A DNA stretch of 64,000 bases from Lysobacter firmicutimachus (GTDB taxonomy: Bacteria > Pseudomonadota > Gammaproteobacteria > Xanthomonadales > Xanthomonadaceae), in the NCBI RefSeq assembly GCF_037027445.1, contig NZ_JBANDL010000002.1, positions 248,001 to 312,000 of the forward strand. Direction: 5' to 3'. The position numbers and the translations under genes are program-made. The first letter of the stretch is position 1; each line of letters starts with the position of its first letter. Positions 15,674 to 26,501 of this stretch are shown here, piece by piece. The notes below the pieces were generated by a model. It saw only the letters and a program-made list of their open reading frames with translations. It made no database searches and had not been told where the DNA came from.

Positions 15674-17935
15674 ATGAAGGCGAGAGCGAACAAGAGCGGT
15701 TGGCTGGCGGCGCTGCTGGCGGCCGGGTTGTGCGGGGCCGGGGTCTGGGCGCAGCCCGCGCCGCGGCCGGTGGACCCGGCCGAAGTGCGGCCCGACCCGC
15801 CGCCGATGTCCGCCGACGCGCCGGCGCCGGCCGCGCCCGGTGCCTTCCCTGCCGCGACCATGCCGGTGCCGTTGCGCACATCGCCGGTCGAGGCGCGCAT
15901 CGCACCTGCCGCCCCGGCCGAGGCGATCGATCCGCAGGCGCTGGCGCTGGACGTGATCCCGGCGCCGAAAGCCGGCGCGGCGCGAGCGCCGGTCCTGATC
16001 GAGCTGCCGCCGCCGATCGAGCTGCCGGCGGCGTTGGCCGAGCCTGCGGCGGCCGACGGGGCAATCCTGCTCGAGCCCGGTACGCGCCTGCCGGCGCCGG
16101 CGGTGAGCGCGGCCGACCTGGAGGCCTACGTCGACGGCCTGGTGCCGTCCGCGCTGGCGCGCGGCGGCCTGGCCGGTGCGGTGGTCGTGGTGGTGCGCGA
16201 CGGCCGGACTCTGCTGTCCAAGGGCTACGGCTATTCGGACCTCGCCCGGCGCCGGCCGATGGACCCGGCGCGCACCCTGGTGCGGCCGGGCTCGGTGTCC
16301 AAGTTGTTCGTCTGGACCGCGGTGATGCAATTGGTCGAACAGGGCCGGCTCGATCTCGATGCCGACGTCAACCGATACCTGGACTTCCGTATCCGCGACT
16401 ACGCCGGCCAGCCGGCGACGTTGCGCCAGTTGATGACCCACAGCGCCGGTTTCGAGGAATCGACCAAGCATCTGTTCGCGCGCGACGCGGCGCACTTGCA
16501 GCCGCTCGGGCGCTATCTGCGCGAAGTGCAGCCGCAGCGGATCTATCCGCCCGGCCGGGTGCCGGCCTATTCCAACTACGGCGCGGCGTTGGCCGGTTAC
16601 ATCGTCCAGCGCGTGTCCGGACTGCCGTTCGACGACTACGTCGAGCGCCGCATCCTGGCGCCGCTGGGCATGCGCCATTCCAGTTTCCGCCAGCCGCTGC
16701 CGAAGGGGCTGGCGGCGGACCTGGCCCAGGGGTATGCGACGGCCGGCGGACCGCCGATCGGCTTCGAGTACGTCAATCCCGCGCCCGCCGGCAGCCTGTC
16801 GGCGACCGCGCAGGACATGGCGGCGTTCATGAACGCCCAGCTCGGTGCGGGCCGTTACGGCGATGCCGTGCTGTTGCAGCCGCACAGCGTGCAGCGACTG
16901 CACGCGGCAAACTGGCGGCCGATCGCCGGCCTGGACGCGATCGGGTTGGGCTTCTTCCGTCGCGACGGGCGCGGCCCGTTGGCGATCGGCCATGGCGGTG
17001 CGACCGAGGCCTTCCAGAGCATGCTGGTGCTGTTGCCGGAGCACGGCGTCGGCTTGTTCGTCTCCGCCAGCGGTCCGGGACGCGCCGGCCGCGCGCTGCA
17101 CCGCGACTTGGTGGACGGCGTGATCCGGCGCTACTTCCCCTCGTCGGCGCCGGCGCGGCCGACCCTGGCCACCGCGCGCCTGCACGGCGAACAGATCGCC
17201 GGGCATTACGAGAACAGCCGCAGCTCGGCGAGCAACTTCCTCGCCATCGCGCGCTTGCTCGGAGGCGCGAGCATCCGTGTCCACGACGACGCCACGGTCA
17301 GCGTGTCGACCCTGCGCACGACGGACGGCCGGCCCAAGCGCTGGCGCGAGGTCGGCCCCTATCTGTGGCAGGAGGTGGGCGGCGACAGCCTGCTGGCGGC
17401 CAAGCTGCGCGGTCAGCAAGTGATCGCGGTGAGCAGCGACGACGTGCCGGCGGCGATGTGGCTGCAGCCGGTGCCGGCCTGGCGCTCGCCGGCGTGGGTG
17501 CTGCCGGTGCTGGGGCTGGCATTCGCGCTGCAATTGGCGGCTGTAGTGCTGTGGCCGGTCGCCGCGCTGGTGCGCCGGCACTTGCGCCGTGGGCTGGGCC
17601 TGGACGCGCGGGCGCTGCGCTGGCGCCGTTGGCTGCAGGCCGGCGTCGTCGCCAACGTCGCGCTGGTGTCGCTGTGGGCGTGGATCCTGGCCCGCATCGA
17701 GTCCTCGGTGCGGATGCTGGACGGCGGCCTGGACGGTTGGCTGCGTCTGGCGCAGGCGCTGGGGCTGATGAGCGTCGCGACGGCGACGGTCGCCGTGTTG
17801 TATGCGCACCGGTTGTGGCGCTCGCCACCGCATCGCCTGCGACGAGCGTGCGCGGTGGCGATCGCGCTGGCGTGCGCGGCGACGGTCTGGGCGGTGTTCG
17901 CGTTGAAGACGGTGACGCCGGCGCTGGTCTATTGA
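15674..17935 (+). CDS. Secreted/membrane serine hydrolase, class C beta-lactamase-like
   Basis: 753-aa protein with an N-terminal signal peptide (WLAALLAAGLCGAGVWAQ) and a Pro/Ala-rich linker of about 110 residues. The beta-lactamase/PBP4*-like domain carries S207-V-S-K210, Y299-S-N-Y and H440-G-G, the three active-site motifs of class C-type serine hydrolases. About 130 C-terminal residues contain four hydrophobic helices, so the catalytic domain is likely held on the outer face of the inner membrane. ATG 15674 is chosen because the signal peptide begins there; the upstream frame is Arg/Ala-rich. Substrate unknown; D-amino-acid peptides or peptidoglycan fragments are plausible. Confidence 0.85.
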   Translation: MKARANKSGWLAALLAAGLCGAGVWAQPAPRPVDPAEVRPDPPPMSADAPAPAAPGAFPAATMPVPLRTSPVEARIAPAAPAEAIDPQALALDVIPAPKAGAARAPVLIELPPPIELPAALAEPAAADGAILLEPGTRLPAPAVSAADLEAYVDGLVPSALARGGLAGAVVVVVRDGRTLLSKGYGYSDLARRRPMDPARTLVRPGSVSKLFVWTAVMQLVEQGRLDLDADVNRYLDFRIRDYAGQPATLRQLMTHSAGFEESTKHLFARDAAHLQPLGRYLREVQPQRIYPPGRVPAYSNYGAALAGYIVQRVSGLPFDDYVERRILAPLGMRHSSFRQPLPKGLAADLAQGYATAGGPPIGFEYVNPAPAGSLSATAQDMAAFMNAQLGAGRYGDAVLLQPHSVQRLHAANWRPIAGLDAIGLGFFRRDGRGPLAIGHGGATEAFQSMLVLLPEHGVGLFVSASGPGRAGRALHRDLVDGVIRRYFPSSAPARPTLATARLHGEQIAGHYENSRSSASNFLAIARLLGGASIRVHDDATVSVSTLRTTDGRPKRWREVGPYLWQEVGGDSLLAAKLRGQQVIAVSSDDVPAAMWLQPVPAWRSPAWVLPVLGLAFALQLAAVVLWPVAALVRRHLRRGLGLDARALRWRRWLQAGVVANVALVSLWAWILARIESSVRMLDGGLDGWLRLAQALGLMSVATATVAVLYAHRLWRSPPHRLRRACAVAIALACAATVWAVFALKTVTPALVY

Positions 17936-17943
17936 GTCCTCGC

Positions 17944-18325
17944 CGCAGGAGGCGGGCGCAAGCCGCGCCCCCTGCGATTGCGTCGCGCCTTGGCACTGGC
18001 CCCTGCAGGAGCGGCGCAAGCCGCGACCGCGGGACGCGCAGAGAAATCAACGCCTTCGCCATCAATCGAAGCTCGAAACCCTCGCGGGGTAGGAGCGGCG
18101 CAAGCCGCAACCGCGCGCGCTCCCGCTCGCCGCGTCTTTTTCCTTGGCCCCTGTAGGAGCGGCGTAAGCCGCGACCACGGGACGCGCAGAGAAATCAACG
18201 CCTTCGCCATCAATCGAAGCTCGAAACCCTCGCGGCGTAGGAGCGGCGCAAGCCGCGACCGCCATCCTTCACTCTCGCCGCGTCTTAGTCCGGGGCCTCC
18301 TGTAGGAGCGGCGTAAGCCGCGACT
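17944..18325. repeat. Array of GTAG-type REP elements with a duplicated 110-bp composite block
   Basis: At least five copies of GTAGGAGCGGCGYAAGCCGCGACC or close variants begin near 18005, 18089, 18153, 18237 and 18302, with a degenerate one at 17944. Each can form a hairpin (GCGGCG with its complement). Copies at 18005-18112 and 18153-18260 sit in a near-identical 110-bp block repeated 148 bp apart. That block includes the shared spacer segment GAGAAATCAACGCCTTCGCC. They mark the gap after the serine hydrolase. Confidence 0.85.
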
Positions 18326-18424
18326 GCGCTCGTGCGGTCTCGCGGCGTTTGTCGTTCGAAGGCCTCTGAGGCTTTAAGACGCAAAGCGCAAAGCCAAGCT
18401 TCCGTCCGCAAGCGGCCGGGTCAC

Positions 18425-18486
18425 TTTCTTTGTCCAGGGCGACAAAGTCCTACTGGATTTCCTTCGGTCAAAAGTAACCAAAGAAA
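18425..18486. repeat. Imperfect inverted repeat TTTCTTTG...CAAAGAAA
   Basis: Arms at 18425-18432 and 18479-18486 enclose GACAAAGTCC and GTCAAAAGTAACC. The AAAGTAACCAAAGAAA string looks like a dispersed intergenic repeat of this bacterial family, from memory. No transposase gene is nearby. Confidence 0.45.
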
Positions 18487-18650
18487 ACGCCATGGCTGTT
18501 TCGGATCAAGAGCCACTATGGTTCGGAACTTGCGCAGGGCTGCTCCGCACAGGCCCTCCCTGGCCTGGCTGCGCACGGCCCGCCTCCCTGTGGGCCGCCC
18601 TTCGGGGCTTGAGGGCGTTCTCGCAAGATCGATGCGGCGCCAAGCTCTTT

Positions 18651-18700
<50 letters not shown>

Positions 18701-18721
18701 AGCCGCATCGCAGCTGTTGGG

Positions 18722-18798
18722 GTAGGAGCGGCGCGAGCCGCGACCGCCATGCGCCGATCTCGCGGCGATCCCTGGTAGGAGCGGCGTAAGCCGCGACC
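18722..18798. repeat. Two further GTAG-type REP copies
   Basis: Direct copies begin at 18722 and 18775. A truncated inverted piece (GCTCCTACAG) follows near 18919. The rest of 17936-19004 (over 1 kb) shows no gene on either strand; it is a repeat-rich spacer between convergent genes. Confidence 0.8.
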
Positions 18799-19004
18799 GC
18801 CGGAGCCGTGCGATACCAGGTGGGTTCTCGAAGCTCGAACTTGCGGGAGACGTGTCCGGTGGGCCGGGCTTCGGCGGCATGAGTTTGCGTGCGTAATTTC
18901 GGTTGGTCGAGGTTTGCGCTGCTCCTACAGGCGGACCGCAGCGAAAACGACGAAGGCCGCGGTTCGCGCCGCGGCCTTCGTCCGGCGTTTGCGGGCCGGG
19001 TCGT

Positions 19005-20807
19005 TCAGCGCTTGCTCTGTTGCGGCACGAACTCCTCGCGCACCGCCTGGCCGAGCAGGCCCGGCGGCAGCAGGCCCTGGTCGAGCAGGAAGTTGTTGAA
19101 CTTGAGCCGGTCGAAGCGGTCGCCGAGCTTGAGTTCGGTTTCCATGCGCAGCTCCAGGATCCGGCTGTAGCCGTAGAAGTAGCTGCCGGCCTGGCCCGGT
19201 GCGTTGAACATGTAGCGGTCCAGTTCCTGCTTGGTCATCGCCTCGGAGAAGCCGACCTGCTCGGACAGCACCTTGCCGGCGCTGGCGCGGTCGGTCAGGC
19301 CGAGGTTGAGCATCGGGTCGAGGATGGCGCGGGCCGCGCGCAACAGGCGGAACTGCAGCGCAATCAGCTGACCGTCGAGCGGCTCGTACGGCACCATCTC
19401 GGCTTCGGCGTACAGCGCCCAGCCTTCGACGTTGACCGAGTTGAACGCGAACATGGTGCGCGCCAGCGACACGCCGCGCTCGACCATGGCGGTGAATTGC
19501 AATTCATGGCCCGGGCGGCCTTCATGCGCGGACAGGGTCCAGGCCGCCGACTCGTAATTGAAATCGTCGTACTGCAGCGCCTTGCCGCCGGGGCTGGGCA
19601 CCGCCACGGGCAACACGAACTGGCCCTGCTGGCCGGTGTTGCCGACCAGCGGCGCGGGCAGGAAGTGCGGCGCCGGTTGCGCGGCGGACTCGGCCTCGCT
19701 GCCCAGGCGCATCACCATCGGCCGCTGCGGCACGTCGACGATCTGCTCCTTGCGGATGATCGGGTCGATCGCGTCGATGATCTTGCGGTAGCGCGGCTCG
19801 AGCTGATCGTTGGGGATGGTGTCCTGCTTCAACGCGCGGATCACCGCCACGTAATCGTGCGGGTCGGCCACCTTCAAGCCCTTGGCCTGGGCCACCAGCG
19901 GCGCGAGCTGGCGCATCGCCGCGCGGGTTTCCATGAACTCGACCTGGGCGCGGCGGATCAGCAGCTGCGGGTCGACGTCGATGCCGTACTGCTTGAGCGA
20001 ATAGGCGTACAGCTCCGGCGGCAGGCGCGCGTCGCTGCGCGCCTTGGGCAGCACTGCCGTGCGGGTCCATTGGCCGTACTCGCGCAGCTGGGTCTCCATC
20101 GCCTTCAGCGCCGGCTCGGCGCCTTCGACCTTGTACTTCTCGAACAGCTTGCGGATGCCGGCGACGTAGGTGTCGACATTGCCCAGCGCCTGATCGACCT
20201 CGAGCTTGGTCGGTTGCAGCAGGTTCTTGTCGGCCAGGCGCTCTTCGTAGCGCTGGCGCGCCAGCACGGTCAGCGGCTGGCTGCCCGGGGCCAGGCCGAC
20301 GTAGGCCTGCAGGCGTTCGAGCGCGCGGGCGCGGCGCTCCGGCGGGGTCTGGTCGGAGAGCAGGGCGCGCATGCCCGAGAACACCGTCTGCGGCGCATCG
20401 AACCACGGCAGGACCAGGCGTTCGTTGAGCGCGCTGCCTTCGATGTTGTCGCTGGCGGCCTGGATCAGGATCTCCAAGTCCTGGCGCACGTTGGGATCGC
20501 GCTCGGTCGCCAGCTTGGCCTGCAGCTCGCGCTTGGCCTCGGCCATCGCGGCGCGGAAACGCTTGCCGACCTCGGGCTTGAGGTCGCTGACCTTGTCGTC
20601 GTAGCCGGGCACGCCGAAGAACGACATCTGCTCGGGCGAGAACTGGCCCTGGGCCTTGATCAAGATCTGGGTGTATTCGTTGCTCTGGGTCACCCAGGCC
20701 GGGGCCGGCTTGGCGGCGGGAGCGGCCGCAGCGGGAGCGGCGTCGGCGGCGTGGGCGAGGATGGGCGCGGACAGCGCCAGGGCGACGGCGAGGACGAGCG
20801 GCTTCAT
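19005..20807 (-). CDS. Secreted DUF885 family protein (putative metallopeptidase)
   Basis: 600-aa protein with signal peptide MKPLVLAVALALSAPILAHA, then an Ala/Pro-rich linker and a helical DUF885 domain. The domain includes the zinc-like motif H-E-G-R-P-G-H near residue 428 and the downstream EGWALYAEAEM containing the third ligand Glu. This is the arrangement of M3/M32-like peptidases of the DUF885 group. ATG 20807 fits the signal peptide; the 19 codons upstream are not signal-like. It ends 1 kb from the convergent serine hydrolase. Substrate unknown, periplasmic location expected. Confidence 0.85.
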   Translation of the reverse strand: MKPLVLAVALALSAPILAHAADAAPAAAAPAAKPAPAWVTQSNEYTQILIKAQGQFSPEQMSFFGVPGYDDKVSDLKPEVGKRFRAAMAEAKRELQAKLATERDPNVRQDLEILIQAASDNIEGSALNERLVLPWFDAPQTVFSGMRALLSDQTPPERRARALERLQAYVGLAPGSQPLTVLARQRYEERLADKNLLQPTKLEVDQALGNVDTYVAGIRKLFEKYKVEGAEPALKAMETQLREYGQWTRTAVLPKARSDARLPPELYAYSLKQYGIDVDPQLLIRRAQVEFMETRAAMRQLAPLVAQAKGLKVADPHDYVAVIRALKQDTIPNDQLEPRYRKIIDAIDPIIRKEQIVDVPQRPMVMRLGSEAESAAQPAPHFLPAPLVGNTGQQGQFVLPVAVPSPGGKALQYDDFNYESAAWTLSAHEGRPGHELQFTAMVERGVSLARTMFAFNSVNVEGWALYAEAEMVPYEPLDGQLIALQFRLLRAARAILDPMLNLGLTDRASAGKVLSEQVGFSEAMTKQELDRYMFNAPGQAGSYFYGYSRILELRMETELKLGDRFDRLKFNNFLLDQGLLPPGLLGQAVREEFVPQQSKR

Positions 20808-21132
20808 GGGCGGTCCCGGTGGATGATTGCCGGCCAGCATCGGCGCTGGCCCGACCCCAGCCAAGCGCCGAAGGTCATGCGTGCGATGGCCCGCTCGTTT
20901 CCCCGCGCGAACCCCTGCAGGAGCGGCGTCCCACGGGACTTGCTCCGGTCCTCAGCCGCGATCAACCGCGGCGCCGCACGCAAGCGCAGCCGTCGAGCCT
21001 GGGGGCTCGGTTTCGCCCTGGGAAAAATTGGCTTACCCAAGCCGCGCGGTATGTCACCGTTTTGATGGCCGTCGCTCGCGCCGCTCCCACACGAGCAGCC
21101 CACCGCTTATGCCAATCCCCCATCCCGAATCC
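20808..21132. other. Intergenic spacer with degenerate REP and GGGATT-type repeat
   Basis: No gene seen. It contains a truncated REP-like string (GCAGGAGCGGCG at 20918) and, at 21113-21141, a complementary-strand version of the GGGATT repeat. That repeat overlaps the last codons of the Coa1-like gene. Confidence 0.6.
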
Positions 21133-21564
21133 CTAATCCCCGCCCTCAAGCAAATCGATGTTCTCGTGGCTGTCGTCGATATCGACCTGCATCACCCGGT
21201 AGTCCCAGGCGCGGTCGCGGTAGGTGCCTTCGACTTGCACATCGGCCTTGCCGCGCGGACCGCGGACGAAGATGAACAACTGTGCGGCGCCGCCGTCCTT
21301 CTGCTCGACCGCGCCGAGGATGGTGCCGGTGGGTTCGATGGGCTGGCCCAGGGCGGCGATCGCGCGCGGGTGGGATTGAGTGCGCCGCATCGCCTCGCGG
21401 TAGGGCTCGGAGTCCTTCATCGACGACATGAACAGGTACATCATCCCCAGCCCCACCGCGCCCGACAACGCGATCATCAGCACCAGGCTGAGGATCAGCA
21501 GCAGGATCCAATGCCGCTGGACCCAGGGTTTTTCGGCGGCGCGGGCGGGGCGGGGAGCGTTCAT
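21133..21564 (-). CDS. Coa1-like (cytochrome oxidase assembly factor) membrane protein
   Basis: 143-aa protein with one membrane helix (about residues 20-45) and a small C-terminal domain with the pattern SEPYREAMRRTQSHPRAIAALGQPI and then GTILG. This matches Coa1/Tim21-type domains, where the AL-G-x-P-I motif recurs. In mitochondria Coa1 helps cytochrome c oxidase assembly. The bacterial members are not well characterised, so the function is inferred only from fold. It is 33 nt downstream of the S9 peptidase on the same strand, so possibly co-transcribed. The final codons run into a simple repeat. Confidence 0.7.
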   Translation of the reverse strand: MNAPRPARAAEKPWVQRHWILLLILSLVLMIALSGAVGLGMMYLFMSSMKDSEPYREAMRRTQSHPRAIAALGQPIEPTGTILGAVEQKDGGAAQLFIFVRGPRGKADVQVEGTYRDRAWDYRVMQVDIDDSHENIDLLEGGD

Positions 21565-21597
21565 GCAGTCGATTCCGTTCGTTGCGTGGGCGTGTGG

Positions 21598-24604
<3,007 letters not shown>

Positions 24605-24778
24605 GGGGGATGACTCCGCTGGCAAAGGCCGCAGTGTAAGTGCGGTCCGGCGCGCGGGGCCGGCTTGCCGATGGAATGGCGTGTGCCGCCGGCCGCCCCC
24701 GGGGCGCCCCGACATGACGGCGGGCCTCGTCGCGGGCTACTCTTGGGCGCTGTATCTGTCTGATTTCACGAGTAACCC

Positions 24779-25423
24779 ATGTCCGATCCCAAGATCAACC
24801 GACTCAATCCCCTGCCGGCCCTGATCTTCAGCTCGCGCTGGCTGCAGTTGCCGCTGTACCTGGGCCTGATCGTCGCCCAGGGCGTGTACGTATTCCAGTT
24901 CGTGCGCGAACTGATCCATCTGGTGCACGACGCCGCCACGCTGACCGAGCAGTCGATCATGCTGATCGTGCTCGGCCTGATCGACGTGGTGATGATCTCC
25001 AACCTGCTGGTGATGGTGATCGTCGGCGGCTACGAGACCTTCGTCTCGCGCCTGCGCCTGGAGGGCCACCCGGACCAGCCGGAATGGCTGAGCCACGTCA
25101 ACGCCAGCGTGCTCAAGGTCAAGCTGGCGATGGCGATCATCGGCATCTCCTCGATCCACCTGCTCAAGACCTTCATCGGCGCCGGCGACCTGGGTTTGCC
25201 GCTGTGCGGCACGCCGCAGGCTTTCGCGGCCGCCCAGGCCGCGGCCGCGGCGACCGCCAACGGCGTGGCCAACGCCACCGCCAACTGCAGCAAGCTGACC
25301 GAGCAGGGCGTGATGTGGCAGGCGCTGATCCACTTCCTGTTCATCATTTCGGCGATCGGCATCGCCTGGACCGACAAGCTCATGAGCAGCGCCGCGCACA
25401 GCAAGCCGGCCAAGGCGCACTGA
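24779..25423 (+). CDS. yqhA: UPF0114 (YqhA, TIGR00645) inner-membrane protein
   Basis: 214-aa integral membrane protein with about four helices. The start (ALIFSSRWLQLPLYLGL) and the middle (LLVMVIVGGYETFVSRL, then LKVKLAMAIIGISSIHLLKTFI) are hallmark segments of the YqhA family. An Ala-rich insertion (about residues 143-170) between helices is longer than usual in memory of the E. coli protein. Function unknown. It is divergent from the GST gene. A TACTCT hexamer lies about 40 nt upstream. Confidence 0.9.
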   Translation: MSDPKINRLNPLPALIFSSRWLQLPLYLGLIVAQGVYVFQFVRELIHLVHDAATLTEQSIMLIVLGLIDVVMISNLLVMVIVGGYETFVSRLRLEGHPDQPEWLSHVNASVLKVKLAMAIIGISSIHLLKTFIGAGDLGLPLCGTPQAFAAAQAAAAATANGVANATANCSKLTEQGVMWQALIHFLFIISAIGIAWTDKLMSSAAHSKPAKAH

Positions 25424-25463
25424 GTCTCGCCGGCGGCGCGCCGCGACCGGCGCGCCGCACCAT

Positions 25464-26438
25464 TCAAGGCGCTGCCGCCGGCGCGCGCATGATCGCCGCG
25501 CGCAGGCGCGCCGCGTCGGCGCGCGGCGACAGCCGCAGGCGACCGTCTTCGACCTCCAGGCCGAGCGCCCGATAGCTCGCCGCCTGCGAAGGAAACTCGC
25601 GCAGCGCGGCGTGGCGCCGATACAGGCGCGCGAACACGCCCTCGCCGCCGGCGCGGTCCAGCGCGGCGACGAACTGCTGCGCGCTCAGTTCGGCCTGGCC
25701 GTCGAGGCAGCAGCGCGCATAGCGCGCCAGCACCCGGTCCAGGCTGCTGCCGTGGTCGCGGCGCAGGATCACGTCGGCGTCCAGCCAGTAGGCGGCGCCG
25801 GCCCAGTACACGCGCATGGTGCTGCCGCGATCGCGACCGATCGCGTCCATGCGCGCGCCGGGGCCGACCCGGCGTCCGCGCGCGAAACCGGCTTCGAGCC
25901 GGCGCCAGGCCTCGTCGGCGCCGAGCAGGCCGGCGCGGGCGCGCAGCACGTTCTGGTAGTAGCTGGCCAGGCCCTCGGCCAGCCAGCGGCCGTCGTCGCC
26001 GAGGAAGGGGTGGAACAGATGGGAGAGTTCGTGCACCGCGGTCCAGTCCGCGCGCAGCTCGTCCAGCCCGGCATCGGCGCGCACGAACAGCAGCACCGCG
26101 ACCTCGTCGCCGTCGCGCCGGGTCTGGCCCCAGGGCACCGGGCTGCGGTCGCGGCCCGGCGGCACCTCGCGGATGCGCACTTGCGCGCGCTCCAGCGGCA
26201 AGTGCCCGAATGCGGTCAGCGCGGCGCGCACGCATTCCTCCAGCCAGGTCTGCAGCAGCGCGGCGCGGACCGGGTCGGCGGCGTTCTCGACCGTGACCCG
26301 CAGGCGGCGCGCGCCGTCGCCAAACTCGCGTATGTCCTCGTGCACGTCTCCGTCCGCTGCCGCGGCTTGTGCGCACAGCGTCGCCGCGGCGAGCGCGACG
26401 GCCGCGAGACGGCGCAACCAGGGGGAACGGGACCGCAT
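25464..26438 (-). CDS. Secreted HExxH-type putative metalloprotease
   Basis: 324-aa protein with a signal peptide (LAAVALAAATLCAQAAAA). A zinc-peptidase core follows: HELSHLFHP (H-E-x-x-H) and WLAEGLASYYQN, where Glu 18-20 residues downstream is the third ligand, as in gluzincins (M1/M61-like). The rest contains the helical region typical of such peptidases. ATG 26438 begins the signal peptide; the frame remains open for a further 2.4 kb upstream, but that is the antisense of uvrD. The catalytic residues are present; substrate unknown. Confidence 0.75.
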   Translation of the reverse strand: MRSRSPWLRRLAAVALAAATLCAQAAAADGDVHEDIREFGDGARRLRVTVENAADPVRAALLQTWLEECVRAALTAFGHLPLERAQVRIREVPPGRDRSPVPWGQTRRDGDEVAVLLFVRADAGLDELRADWTAVHELSHLFHPFLGDDGRWLAEGLASYYQNVLRARAGLLGADEAWRRLEAGFARGRRVGPGARMDAIGRDRGSTMRVYWAGAAYWLDADVILRRDHGSSLDRVLARYARCCLDGQAELSAQQFVAALDRAGGEGVFARLYRRHAALREFPSQAASYRALGLEVEDGRLRLSPRADAARLRAAIMRAPAAAP

Positions 26439-26489
26439 GACCGGCTTGGATCTCCGTGGCGCCGGGAAGGTTCCCGCGGGCATCGCCGT

Positions 26490-26495
26490 TACAAT
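26490..26495 (+). promoter_or_regulatory. Candidate -10 (TACAAT) of uvrD, leaderless arrangement
   Basis: TACAAT ends 6 nt before the ATG. Transcription would begin at or beside the start codon. No Shine-Dalgarno is visible, and the -35 region is weak. Confidence 0.5.
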
Positions 26496-26501
26496 AGCGG
26501 G

